In this document: piece after piece, positions 9,500 through 17,592 of the stretch
How the letters are laid out: each line of letters opens with the position of its first letter
Numbering within the stretch: position 1 is the stretch's first letter
From: Dyella sp. BiH032
Lineage (GTDB): Bacteria > Pseudomonadota > Gammaproteobacteria > Xanthomonadales > Rhodanobacteraceae
DNA: 64,000 bases
Direction: 5' to 3'
Assembly: GCF_031954525.1 (NCBI RefSeq)
Contig: NZ_CP134867.1
Span: 2,666,001-2,730,000 of the forward strand
Notes under the pieces: model-generated
Database searches by the model: none
What the model saw: only the letters and a program-made list of their open reading frames with translations
What the model was told of the DNA's origin: nothing
Made by a program: the position numbers and the translations under genes

Positions 9500-10639
9500 G
9501 TGCGCCTCGATACGCGCGCGCAGTTCGCGGCCATCTTCCGCCTCGGCGTGAAGGAGCTGTGGAGCCTGTTGCGCGATCCGATGATGCTGGTGCTGATTGC
9601 CTACACCTTCACCGTCTCGATCTATGTCGCCGCCACCGCGTTGCCGGAAAGCCTGCACAACGCCACGATCGCCATCGTCGACGAGGACGGTTCGCCGCTG
9701 TCCGCGCGCATCGCCTCGGCGTTCTATCCGCCGCACTTCCGCCGTCCGGAACTGATCTCCCTGGCAGAGATGGATGCCGGCATGGACAGCGGCCGCTACA
9801 CCTTCGTGCTGGATATTCCGCCGGATTTCCAGCGCGATGTGCTCGCCGGGCGCACGCCTTCAATGCAGCTGAACATCGACGCCACGCGCATGAGCCAGGC
9901 CTTCACCGGCAACGGCTACATCCAGCAGATGGTCAACGACGAGGTGAACGAATTCGTGCAGCGCCATCGCGGCGCGAGCGTGCCGCCGGTGGACCTGGTG
10001 TTGCATGCGCGCTTCAACCCGAACCTGGAGGAAAGCTGGTTCGGCGCGCTGATGGAGATCATCAACAACGTCACCATGCTGTCGATCATCCTCACTGGCG
10101 CGGCGCTGATCCGCGAGCGCGAGCACGGCACCATCGAACATCTGCTGGTGATGCCGGTGAATCCGTTCGAGATCATGGTCGCCAAGGTGTGGTCGATGGG
10201 GCTGGTGGTGGCGCTGGCGGCGCTGGTCGCCCTGGTTTTCGTGGTGCAGGGCGCGCTGCACGTGCCGGTGCACGGTTCGGTCGCGTTGTTCATGCTGGCC
10301 ACCGCGGTGCACCTGTTCGCCACCACGTCGCTGGGCATCTTCCTTGCGACGGTGGCGCGGTCGATGCCGCAGTTCGGCATGTTGATCGTGCTCGTGCTGG
10401 TGCCGCTGGAGCTGCTGTCCGGCGGCACGACGCCGCGCGAGAGCATGCCGGCGTTCGTGCGCGACGTGATGCTGGCCGCACCGACCACGCATTATGTGTC
10501 GGTCGGCCAGGCCATTCTCTACCGCGGCGCGGGGTTGGGCGTGGTGTGGCCGCAGTTGCTCGCGAACCTGGCGATCGGCGCAGTGCTGTTCGGCGTGGCG
10601 CTGGGCCGGTTCCGCCGGACGATCAGCCAGATGGCCTGA
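9500..10639 (+). CDS. ABC-2 type permease of the efflux system
   Basis: The 379-residue integral membrane protein has an N-terminal helix (MMLVLIAYTFTVSIYV), a periplasmic region of about 140 residues, and five to six C-terminal helices with the ABC-2 motif EREHGTIEHLLVMP. It is the second permease that pairs with the fused permease of the preceding gene (YhhJ/YbhR-like). The GTG start at 9500 lies 3 bases after the upstream stop and has an AGGAG ribosome site. The same frame is open further upstream inside the previous gene, but that part does not look like a membrane protein. Last gene of the operon; it converges with the next gene. Confidence 0.88.
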   Translation: MRLDTRAQFAAIFRLGVKELWSLLRDPMMLVLIAYTFTVSIYVAATALPESLHNATIAIVDEDGSPLSARIASAFYPPHFRRPELISLAEMDAGMDSGRYTFVLDIPPDFQRDVLAGRTPSMQLNIDATRMSQAFTGNGYIQQMVNDEVNEFVQRHRGASVPPVDLVLHARFNPNLEESWFGALMEIINNVTMLSIILTGAALIREREHGTIEHLLVMPVNPFEIMVAKVWSMGLVVALAALVALVFVVQGALHVPVHGSVALFMLATAVHLFATTSLGIFLATVARSMPQFGMLIVLVLVPLELLSGGTTPRESMPAFVRDVMLAAPTTHYVSVGQAILYRGAGLGVVWPQLLANLAIGAVLFGVALGRFRRTISQMA

Positions 10640-10686
10640 GCGGAGCGGCGGCCTGGCTGATGGCGCAGGCTGTCGTCACGCTGGCG

Positions 10687-11937
10687 TCAGTGCGGCAGCG
10701 TGGCCGGGTCGTAGCGGTTGCGCGGGTTCCACAGCATCCAGCCATCGCTGTCCTGCCGCTCCGCGGCCTGCGTCTGCGCGCCGATCTCGTGCGCGCCGAA
10801 CTCCCGCTTGTCGAAGGCATAGTCCTGGAAGGCCTGCAGCCAGGGACGGAAGCGCACACCGGGCAGGCCGGTGCGGCGCCGGGCTTCGGCCAGCGAGCGG
10901 CTGACGATGCGGCCGGGATCGAGCATCGGGTTGGCCTGTCCGGGCAGGCCCCAGGTGAAGCCGGAGGGGTAGAGCATGGGCGACAGGTAGTCCAGCGTTG
11001 GCGCCAGCGTTTCCAGCTGCTGGCCGATGGCGGTGTCGTCGGCGTTCCAGCAGACGTAGCCGAAGATGTCTGCGGCGAGGAATACGTTGTAAGGCGCCAG
11101 GCGTTCGCGCGCCGCGCGCAGGAAACCATCGATGGCAGCGACACGTGCGGCGCGCGTGCTCGGCTGCGAGAAATGCGGCGAGCCGGCGTCGGGAAAGCGC
11201 ACGTAGTCGAACTGCACCTCGTCGAAGCCCATCCGCGCCGCTTCCTCCGCGATGGCGATGTTGTGATCCCATACCTCGTGCACGAATGGGTCGGTCCAGG
11301 CGAGTTGCTCGCGGTCCTGCCACGGGCCGCCGGCGGCGTCGTGCACAGCCCATTCCGGATGGGCGCCGGCAAGCGGCCCGTCCTTGAACACCACGACGCG
11401 CGCGATCAGGTAGAAGCCCTGGCGGTGCAACTCGGGCACCAGACGGTCCAGCCCGGCGTGCGGCGAGGGCGGCGCAAAGCGGGTGGCGCCGATCGTCTCG
11501 CGCGCGGCGCTGGAGTAGGGGGTCTGGCCGCGGTCGCTCTTCAAGTCGATCACCAAGGCATTGATGCCGTTGCTTTCCTTCAGCGCGAGCGCTGCGTCGC
11601 GCAGGCCCGGGTTGGCGACGCCATAGGCGGAGAGATAGACGGCTTTCGGGCGGAACGGGGTCAGGGCGATCGTGAGCGGCGCTGCGTCGAGCGGCGCCGG
11701 CTGGTCCGTCCGCCGATAGCCCGGCGCCCGCGCCAGCACCTGCCGGGCGTCGGCCGGCAGATCGAACGCACCCTCGCCGTCGGCGCGCCGTTCGGAGCCG
11801 TCGATGGTCACGACCGCGCCGGCGATCGGCTGCTGCGTGGATGCGTCGACGACGAGGCCTCGCGCGGCCTGGGCCATCGCATCGGTGGCGGCGGTCAGGG
11901 ACAGGAACAGGAACAGCATGAGTACGACGCGTTTCAT
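10687..11937 (-). CDS. Exported putative glycoside hydrolase (DUF4015/GHL13-type barrel)
   Basis: The 416-residue protein starts with a signal peptide (MKRVVLMLFLFLSLTAATDAMA). A short carboxypeptidase-regulatory-like beta domain follows (ARGLVVDASTQQPIAGAVVTIDG). The large barrel domain has KAVYLSAYGVANPG, ALVIDLKSDRG, FDEVQFDYVRFPD and YLSPMLYPSGF. These blocks are typical of the putative glycoside hydrolase family DUF4015, in which acidic residues in the FDYVRFPD block are likely catalytic. The gene starts inside the stop of the deacetylase gene (4-base overlap), so the two are made together. A role in cutting or remodelling a de-N-acetylated exopolysaccharide or peptidoglycan is inferred. 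Confidence 0.82.
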   Translation of the reverse strand: MKRVVLMLFLFLSLTAATDAMAQAARGLVVDASTQQPIAGAVVTIDGSERRADGEGAFDLPADARQVLARAPGYRRTDQPAPLDAAPLTIALTPFRPKAVYLSAYGVANPGLRDAALALKESNGINALVIDLKSDRGQTPYSSAARETIGATRFAPPSPHAGLDRLVPELHRQGFYLIARVVVFKDGPLAGAHPEWAVHDAAGGPWQDREQLAWTDPFVHEVWDHNIAIAEEAARMGFDEVQFDYVRFPDAGSPHFSQPSTRAARVAAIDGFLRAARERLAPYNVFLAADIFGYVCWNADDTAIGQQLETLAPTLDYLSPMLYPSGFTWGLPGQANPMLDPGRIVSRSLAEARRRTGLPGVRFRPWLQAFQDYAFDKREFGAHEIGAQTQAAERQDSDGWMLWNPRNRYDPATLPH

Positions 11938-12782
11938 AACGAATTCACTGGCTCCGGGGGGCGTTCCCGCTCTCCCAGCAGGCGGGCAAGAGCGCTGGGC
12001 GTGACGGCATCCGTCATCAGGAAACGGGGCAGGGCCATGATCGCGTCGCCGCGATGTACGAGTCGTGCCTCGAGCGTGAATCCGGCGACATACCCCGCTT
12101 GCGCCGCCCGGTCGTGCAGCAGCGGGTCATGCACGCCGAACGGCCACGCAAGCAGGTCGACCGGCACGCCCAGCTCGCGTTCGAGCCTGGCCTTTGAACG
12201 AAGCAGCTGGGCGTCGACGAACGCCAGGTAATCCGCCGGATCGCGCTGCCGGCGTTCCATTTTGAAGTTGGGGTGCCAATAGGTATGCGACTGGATGTCG
12301 AACAGGTGAGTCGCATGCAGTTCGCGCAGCTGCTCCCAAGTCATGGCATAGGGCGCGTTGGAGATCGCCGAGGGATAGATGAACAGCGTCACCGGCAAGC
12401 GCTCGCGTCGAGCAACGGGCAGCAAGGCCTCGTACACGGAGCGATGCCCATCGTCGACGGTCAGCACGACGGCTCGTGGCGGCAGCTTGGCGGCCGGATC
12501 GCGCAGCCAGGCCAGCACCTCGCGCAGCGGTACGATGCGATAGCCGCGCGCGTGCAGGTAGGCCAGCTGGGCTTCGAACGTGGACATGCGCACCGTCATG
12601 CCGTCGTTCATGCGATCGGCGAAGCGGTGATAGACCAGGATCGCCACTTTCGGCTGGTCGCCGACAGGCGAGGCATCGGTGCCGACGGCGGCCAGCGGCA
12701 CGCAGAGGGACAGGCAAAGCAGGCAGAGGAGGGCGTGCAGGCGCCGCGACGCATCGGGCGCGCGCCGCAGGAGGGTCGGCAT
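11934..12782 (-). CDS. Exported polysaccharide deacetylase
   Basis: The 282-residue protein has an N-terminal export signal (LHALLCLLCLSLCVPLAAVG) and a NodB-type carbohydrate esterase 4 domain. TVDDGHRSVY carries the Asp pair and SHTYWHPN the two metal-binding histidines. VAILVYHRF is the typical opening strand, and AWPFG is a later motif. These enzymes remove N-acetyl groups from sugar polymers in the periplasm. The gene leads a two-gene minus-strand operon with the putative glycoside hydrolase. PgaB combines a deacetylase and a hydrolase-like barrel in one chain; here the two activities sit on separate, coupled genes. Confidence 0.88.
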   Translation of the reverse strand: MPTLLRRAPDASRRLHALLCLLCLSLCVPLAAVGTDASPVGDQPKVAILVYHRFADRMNDGMTVRMSTFEAQLAYLHARGYRIVPLREVLAWLRDPAAKLPPRAVVLTVDDGHRSVYEALLPVARRERLPVTLFIYPSAISNAPYAMTWEQLRELHATHLFDIQSHTYWHPNFKMERRQRDPADYLAFVDAQLLRSKARLERELGVPVDLLAWPFGVHDPLLHDRAAQAGYVAGFTLEARLVHRGDAIMALPRFLMTDAVTPSALARLLGERERPPEPVNSL

Positions 12783-12960
12783 ACGGCATCCATGACGATG
12801 AGTGTCTGGCGGTTAGTGTGCGCGGTCCGGCGGGGTGGTCCGGTTGATGCAGATCAAGCGCGCACCATCGTCCGGCGTTCCAAAGGGAACGACGCCACGG
12901 ATGCCTTGCCGCCCGGACGTACCCGTCGCTAGGCTGGCCCCTCCTGCATGAGGACAACGC

Positions 12961-13884
12961 ATGTCAGATAGCCTGCTTTCGCTCAACGGATTGATGGAGC
13001 CGCTCCGCGGCTTCGTTGCGGTCGGGCGGCACATGAGCGTCACCGCGGCCGCCGCCGAGCTGTGCCTCACCCAGTCCGCGGTGAGCCGGCAGGTGCAGGC
13101 GCTGGAAAGCCGGCTGGGCGTGCGGCTGCTGCGCCGCGGGCATCGCTCGATCGGCTTTACCGCGGAGGGCGAGCGGCTGTTTCGCAGCGCGGACCTGGCA
13201 TTGCGCCAACTGCAGGAAACCCTGGCCGCCGTCGCGCCCGCCCCGGAGCAGCGACCGGTGACCGTCAGCGCGAGCATCGGCGTGACCGGGTTGTGGCTGC
13301 TGCCGCGCATGGGCCGGTTCCAGCAGCGCCATCCCGGCATCGACCTGCGCGTGGCGGCGGGCAACCGGCTGGTGGATCTGCGCGCGGAGAACGTGGACCT
13401 GGCGATCCGTTACTGCGCGCGCGCCGACGCGCCGCCCGGCGCCGAGCACCTGTTCGGCGAACAGCTGGTGCCGGTCGCCCGGCCGGCAGCGGGCGTGCGC
13501 CGCTGGCGCAGCGCTGCCGACGTGGAGGGGCAGGTCCTGCTCGAGTACGACGACGACCGGCGTCCCTGGCTGCAGTGGCGGGCCTGGTTCGAGGCGCGCG
13601 GCTGGAAGGTCCGGCCCAAGGCGATGCTGCGCTTCAATCAATACGACCAGGTGGTGCATGCCGCTGCGGCCGGCCAGGGCGTCGCGCTCGGGCGTATGCC
13701 GCTGCTGGAACTGTGGTTCGAGGAGCGGCGGCTCCGCGCGCTGGATGCGCCGCGTCCACCGTCCGGCACCGACCATGCCTACTGGCTGATCCGCGCGCAG
13801 TCGTCGCCGCGAGCCCACGTTCGCGCCGTGGCGGAATGGCTGGTCGAGGAGGCCGGCATCGGCCGGAAGGAGTCCCGCCGCTGA
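12961..13884 (+). CDS. LysR-family transcription regulator (GcvA-like)
   Basis: The 307-residue protein has a LysR helix-turn-helix at residues about 15-70 (MSVTAAAAELCLTQSAVSRQV, then the wing LGVRLLRRGHRSIGFT) and a substrate-binding-like effector domain (about 95-300). The loop with LRAENVDLAIRYCA is typical of the GcvA/AmpR branch. It is divergent from the deacetylase operon, with 178 bases between them, and 105 bases upstream of the CmcJ-like gene. Either could be its target. The ATG follows AGGACAACGC, an acceptable ribosome site. Confidence 0.9.
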   Translation: MSDSLLSLNGLMEPLRGFVAVGRHMSVTAAAAELCLTQSAVSRQVQALESRLGVRLLRRGHRSIGFTAEGERLFRSADLALRQLQETLAAVAPAPEQRPVTVSASIGVTGLWLLPRMGRFQQRHPGIDLRVAAGNRLVDLRAENVDLAIRYCARADAPPGAEHLFGEQLVPVARPAAGVRRWRSAADVEGQVLLEYDDDRRPWLQWRAWFEARGWKVRPKAMLRFNQYDQVVHAAAAGQGVALGRMPLLELWFEERRLRALDAPRPPSGTDHAYWLIRAQSSPRAHVRAVAEWLVEEAGIGRKESRR

Positions 13885-13989
13885 CGCGCTTTCGCATGCG
13901 TACGGCGCATGTGATTGGTGCATGCTTTGCGCTTGAAGCGGGGAGGGCGGCGACGTTCACTGAAGGCTCTTCCTTAGCCGGGATCGGCC

Positions 13990-14871
13990 ATGAATTACAC
14001 CTTCGCCCTTTCCGCGCCGCCGTCGCCGCCGGCGGTGCGCGCCACGCTCAGTTATCTCGCGCCGAATGAGCAGGCGCCGGTGCACTACGCCTTCGAACCG
14101 CCGCCGGGCACGCCGTGGGAAAGCGCTCGCTATGACGATTGCCCGGTCGACATCGGTGACGCTCGCCAGTGGCGAAACCGACCGTCGGTGCATCGTGAGG
14201 GCTTCGCGCTGTGGAATGCCCCGACGGCGCTGCGCGACCATGGCGACGATGAGGAAATCCGCCGCGTCTACTACCCGGAGCTGGAGGCGCTGGCCCTGGC
14301 CGCGACGGGCGGGCAGCGGGCGTACGTGTTCGATCACCTGGTGCGCGAGAGCGCCCCGGTCGCGTCGCTCGACTTCGGCCGGTCGGCGCGTGGGCGGGCC
14401 GCGGCGCCCAATGCACGCATCCACAACGACTACACCGAACGCTCCGGCCGCCTGCGCCTGGCTCTCGTGCTGGGCGAAGATGCCGGCATCGGCGCGGGGC
14501 CGCGCTATTGCATCGTCAATCTCTGGCGTTCGTTGCGCGGGCCGGTGCTGGATACGCCGCTGGCGGTCTGCGACGCCCGCAGCGTCGATGCCTCCGATCT
14601 GGTCGAAGCCGAGGTGCGCTATCCGCGGCGCACCGGGGCGATCTATGTCGCGCTGCGCTCGCCGCGCCACCGCTGGTGGCATTACCCCGGAATGGATCGC
14701 CACGAGGTGCTGGTCTTCAAACAGTACGACTCGCAGTGGAGCGGCGTCGCGCGGCTGGTGCCGCATGCGGCCTTCGCCCACCCCGAGGCGCCGGCTGGCG
14801 CGCCGCCGCGCCTGAGCATCGAGGCGCGTTGCCTGGTCCTGTTCGATGAACGACAAGGGAGTGTTTCATGA
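13990..14871 (+). CDS. CmcJ/NvfI-family oxidoreductase
   Basis: The 293-residue protein matches the CmcJ/NvfI group, best known from cephamycin (CmcJ) and fungal asnovolin/novofumigatonin (NvfI) pathways, with the landmarks HREGFALW, RVYYPELEAL, RIHNDYTERSG, IVNLWRS and VLVFKQYDS. The His/Asp in the HNDYT block and a later conserved His resemble a metal site of iron/2-oxoglutarate-type enzymes, so oxidation or hydroxylation of a small molecule is likely. Its stop overlaps the start of the DsbA-fold isomerase gene (ATGA), which implies they act together. The substrate cannot be read from the sequence. Confidence 0.75.
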   Translation: MNYTFALSAPPSPPAVRATLSYLAPNEQAPVHYAFEPPPGTPWESARYDDCPVDIGDARQWRNRPSVHREGFALWNAPTALRDHGDDEEIRRVYYPELEALALAATGGQRAYVFDHLVRESAPVASLDFGRSARGRAAAPNARIHNDYTERSGRLRLALVLGEDAGIGAGPRYCIVNLWRSLRGPVLDTPLAVCDARSVDASDLVEAEVRYPRRTGAIYVALRSPRHRWWHYPGMDRHEVLVFKQYDSQWSGVARLVPHAAFAHPEAPAGAPPRLSIEARCLVLFDERQGSVS

Positions 14872-15464
14872 TCGAGTGCTGGTTCGAGTTCGGTAGCAAT
14901 TACAGCTATCTGTCCGTGATGCGCATCGAGCAGGAGGCGGCCGTCCGCGGCGTGCGCGTGGTCTGGCGGCCGTTCCTGCTGGGGCCCATCTTCAAGGCGA
15001 TGGGCTGGGACAGCTCTCCCTTCGTGTTGCAGAAAGCCAAGGGCGACTACGTGTGGCAGGACATGCCGCGGCAGTGCCGCAAGTACGGCCTGCCATGGCA
15101 GCAGCCCAGCCGGTTTCCCCGGCGCGCACTGCTGCCGATGCGCGTGGCGCTGCTGGGCGAGGAGCAGCCGTGGATGGCCGAATACTGCCGGCGCGTGATG
15201 CGGATGAACTTCGGCGAAGACCGCGATATCGACAACCCGGAAGCCGTGCGCGAAGCGCTCGAAGGTCTCGGGGTATCCGCCGACGAGTTGCTGCGCGAGG
15301 CTGCGAGTGACGAGGTGAAGCAGCGCTTGCGCGAGCGGACGGAAGCCGCGGCGGCGAGGGGCGTCTTCGGCGCGCCGACGTTCTTCGTGCGCGGCGAGCG
15401 GTATTGGGGGAACGACCGCCTGGAGGATGCGTTGGAGGCGGCGATGGGGGCGGTGGCGTGGTGA
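14868..15464 (+). CDS. 2-hydroxychromene-2-carboxylate isomerase / GST-kappa-like protein
   Basis: The 198-residue protein has the DsbA-like thioredoxin fold of glutathione S-transferase kappa and HCCA isomerase. The N-terminus ECWFEFGSNYSYLSVMRIE has the catalytic Ser position (family pattern D-F-x-S-P-Y-S, here EFGSNYSY). The C-terminal block GVFGAPTFFVRGERYWGNDR is diagnostic. There is no CxxC motif, so it is not a disulfide oxidoreductase. It is coupled to the CmcJ-like gene by a 4-base overlap. HCCA isomerases act in aromatic degradation with glutathione, but no naphthalene-pathway gene is near. The exact substrate is open. Confidence 0.85.
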   Translation: MIECWFEFGSNYSYLSVMRIEQEAAVRGVRVVWRPFLLGPIFKAMGWDSSPFVLQKAKGDYVWQDMPRQCRKYGLPWQQPSRFPRRALLPMRVALLGEEQPWMAEYCRRVMRMNFGEDRDIDNPEAVREALEGLGVSADELLREAASDEVKQRLRERTEAAAARGVFGAPTFFVRGERYWGNDRLEDALEAAMGAVAW

Positions 15465-15579
15465 CGCGGTTTTTCGTCGCGAACGGAAATCGCAGGTGGA
15501 CGGTGCGCGTTACGGAATGGAATGTTGTGGCGAGGCGCGTCAGGTGGGGCGGTTGCGCTCCGTAGGGCCCTCGCCGCGG

Positions 15580-15602
15580 CCCTCTCCCCGGAGGGGAGAG
15601 GG
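15580..15602. repeat. Interspersed palindrome, 10-bp stem and 3-base loop
   Basis: CCCTCTCCCC and GGGGAGAGGG form a perfect 10-bp stem around GGA, in the gap between the isomerase gene and the convergent SGNH hydrolase gene. A variant with two paired (compensating) base changes occurs in inverted orientation at 61415-61437. Such elements are scattered in intergenic DNA of this bacterial group. It could also serve as a bidirectional transcription stop, though no long T-run follows on either strand. Confidence 0.7.
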
Positions 15603-15622
15603 GGCGTGACGTAACGCTGGGT

Positions 15623-16846
15623 TTAGCGGCGGAACCAGTCGAGATCGACGGCTTTGGCCATCGCATCGAAACCCGCGCCGTTCGGGTGCAGGTGATCGCC
15701 GCTGTCGTAGGTAGGCAGCATCCGGTCCGGATGCGCGGGATCGCGGATGGCCTTGTCGAAATCCGCGACACCATCGAAGGCGCCGCCGTCGCGGATCCAT
15801 GCATTCACCGCTTCGCGCTTTTTCTCGTTACGCGACGAGTGGTACGGCCAGCCCGCGCCACCGAACGGCGTGAGGGTCGCGCCGTAGATCTTCACGCCCT
15901 TGGCGTGCGCGCGGGCGATCAATTGCTTCATGCCCTCGATGATCTGCTCGGCCGACACGTTGTCCGCCGGCGTCCCCGGCTGGCCGGAGCCGCCGATGTC
16001 GTTGATGCCTTCCAGCAGCACGATCCAGCGCACCCCGGGCTTGTCCAGCGCGTCGCGGTCGAAGCGCGCCTGCGCGCTGGGGCCGAAGCCGTCGTTGAGC
16101 ACGCGGTTGCCGCCGATGCCGGAGTTGACCACGGCGACCTTGGCCAGCCCGGGGTCGGCGCGCAGGCGTTCGGCGAAATGGTCCGGCCAGCGCTCGTAGG
16201 TGTCGGACCTGGCACCCACGCCGTCGGTGATCGAATCGCCGAAGGCCACCACTGCGTGCCGTTCATCCGGGCCGGCGACTTCCACGTCGCTGAGGAAGAA
16301 GCGGCTGCCGTGCACTTCCGTGCCGGGAAAGCTCGTGGCCGCCGTGGCATCGCCGGTTTCGGTGAGGTAAGTGGTGGCGAGGCCGGCGTTGTGCAGCGTG
16401 GACGGGCCGGGCGTGGCCGTGGCCGGGATGTAGAGGCTGACCGTCAGTTCCTGCAGCGGCTTCACGTCCATCGCCATGGGGTCGCTCAGCACGCTCTCGC
16501 CCTTGGGGACGGTGACGGTGCGCTTTCCGCCGAAGGACACGGCATGGTCGCTGCCGGCTACGGTGGACGAACCCTGCGCGCGCAGTGCGATCCGCGCCGG
16601 CCCGATCGTCACGGGGCCCGCGCCGAACAGATTGGACAGCCGGATGCGTACGGCCGAGCCGCCGGCGCTGATCCGCACCACCTGCCGCACGGTCTGGTCG
16701 GACAGGTGCGGTCCTGGCGAATCCACAGCCGCGCCCCAGGCCGCGACCCAGTGCGATGCGGATGCTGTGGGCGGATGGCTCCATGCCGGCGCGAACAGGG
16801 CGCACAGCGAACCGAGCAGGACGAGCTTGAGCAACTGACGGGGCAT
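15623..16846 (-). CDS. Exported SGNH/GDSL hydrolase
   Basis: The 407-residue protein begins with a signal peptide (MPRQLLKLVLLGSLCALFAPAWS). A beta-rich N-terminal region (about 25-190) leads to an SGNH hydrolase domain with all blocks present: AFGDSITDG (Ser nucleophile), NSGIGGNRVL (Gly), LEGINDIG (Asn) and SGDHLHPNG (Asp, His). It likely removes acyl or acetyl esters from polysaccharide or small substrates outside the cytoplasm. A longer frame begins at 16939, but the ATG at 16846 has AAAGGA upstream and starts directly with the signal peptide. Transcribed alone. Confidence 0.88.
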   Translation of the reverse strand: MPRQLLKLVLLGSLCALFAPAWSHPPTASASHWVAAWGAAVDSPGPHLSDQTVRQVVRISAGGSAVRIRLSNLFGAGPVTIGPARIALRAQGSSTVAGSDHAVSFGGKRTVTVPKGESVLSDPMAMDVKPLQELTVSLYIPATATPGPSTLHNAGLATTYLTETGDATAATSFPGTEVHGSRFFLSDVEVAGPDERHAVVAFGDSITDGVGARSDTYERWPDHFAERLRADPGLAKVAVVNSGIGGNRVLNDGFGPSAQARFDRDALDKPGVRWIVLLEGINDIGGSGQPGTPADNVSAEQIIEGMKQLIARAHAKGVKIYGATLTPFGGAGWPYHSSRNEKKREAVNAWIRDGGAFDGVADFDKAIRDPAHPDRMLPTYDSGDHLHPNGAGFDAMAKAVDLDWFRR

Positions 16847-17011
16847 ACCAGGTCCTTTGCCATACGGGCGGAGCGCCTCTATAGCAAAAGCCTCGTTACG
16901 GTATCTGCGATCCGCTTTTACAAATTCCACAAGACGCACCTCGCGTAGCGATTCGCCGACACCGGGGCCTTGGGAAGAGGGCGCGATGCGCCTGAGCTTC
17001 TTCCTGCGGTG

Positions 17012-17074
17012 GTCATGTAACGCGAGGGGTGGCGGTTCTCGCCGGGGTTGGGCGTGTCACGTAACTCGAGGAGT
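17012..17074 (+). repeat. Pair of direct repeats, GTCAYGTAACKCGAGG
   Basis: GTCATGTAACGCGAGGGGT at 17012-17030 and GTCACGTAACTCGAGGAGT at 17056-17074 match at 15 of 19 positions, 44 bases apart (start to start). The core GTAAC is shared with the centre of the palindrome at 17291-17314 (GTTACGTAAC). This suggests a family of binding sites for one regulator, but could be chance. Confidence 0.4.
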
Positions 17075-17285
17075 TTTTCGGTCGAGAACGAGCGAAGACA
17101 GGTTGCGCGAAGAAGTTATCTCAACCATCTGAAATATAAATATATAGATTGGCCCATGCGGCCCGCTGAGGCGGTGGCGACCCCCGAATTTCGGTGGGCG
17201 GAACGAGCCACGACAAGTCACTTCAAAAATCCGTCCTAACTAGCTTCGATCAAAGAAATTTCTTCAAGAAACTCCGGATTTCTGC

Positions 17286-17314
17286 TTGCAATTTTAAGTT
17301 ACGTAACTTAAAAT
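17286..17314 (+). promoter_or_regulatory. Predicted promoter overlapped by a 24-bp perfect palindrome (operator)
   Basis: A -35 like TTGCAA (17286-17291) and a -10 like TAAAAT (17309-17314) are separated by 17 bases. A perfect 24-bp palindrome, ATTTTAAGTTAC followed by its reverse complement, spans 17291-17314. It covers exactly the spacer and the -10 box. A protein bound there would block RNA polymerase, so this is a strong repressor-operator candidate. The expected transcript start is near 17321, and the AT-hook gene starts at 17344. Autoregulation by the AT-hook protein is inferred, not shown. Confidence 0.65.
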
Positions 17315-17343
17315 CAGCCCCAGCCAACCAGGAGTCACGAACC

Positions 17344-17592
17344 ATGGTCGACACCCGCGATCCCGGCACGCTTCCGCTGCCTTTCACCTTCAAACGCAGC
17401 CGTGGCCGTCCCCGCAAGGAAAGTCCGTTGACCGGCGCCCAGCGCCAGGCACGCTTTCGTGCACGCCGCGAAGCGCAGGCCCGGCAGCTTCACGAGCGCC
17501 TGCTCAAGGTGCTGGGTTATCTGGAGGGCGGCGATACCGGCAGGGCGCGCGACGAGCTGGCGTCGCTCGTGGCGGTGACGTCACGCAAATAA
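17344..17592 (+). CDS. Small AT-hook-like DNA-binding protein
   Basis: The 82-residue basic protein has the AT-hook core RGRPRK at residues about 20-25. Next comes LTGAQRQARFRARREAQARQL, an arginine-rich helix of a type seen in small chromosomal and plasmid proteins of this group, and a helical tail. It has no signal peptide, so it should act on DNA in the cytoplasm. The ATG at 17344 is preceded by AGGAG (spacing about 11 bases). The frame is open further upstream but passes through the promoter and operator, so the downstream start is preferred. Function is unknown; binding AT-rich minor groove is the expected activity of an AT-hook. Confidence 0.7.
   Translation: MVDTRDPGTLPLPFTFKRSRGRPRKESPLTGAQRQARFRARREAQARQLHERLLKVLGYLEGGDTGRARDELASLVAVTSRK

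Larger units (their letters stand above)
16847..17343. other. Gene-poor, locally AT-rich intergenic region
   Basis: About 500 bases without a convincing gene separate the SGNH hydrolase from the AT-hook protein. From about 17110 the composition becomes much more AT-rich than the surroundings. The region holds a degenerate direct repeat (17012-17074), a 12-bp palindrome AAGAAATTTCTT (17253-17264) and the predicted promoter with a 24-bp palindrome (17286-17314). Short open frames here show no coding character. Confidence 0.7.
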
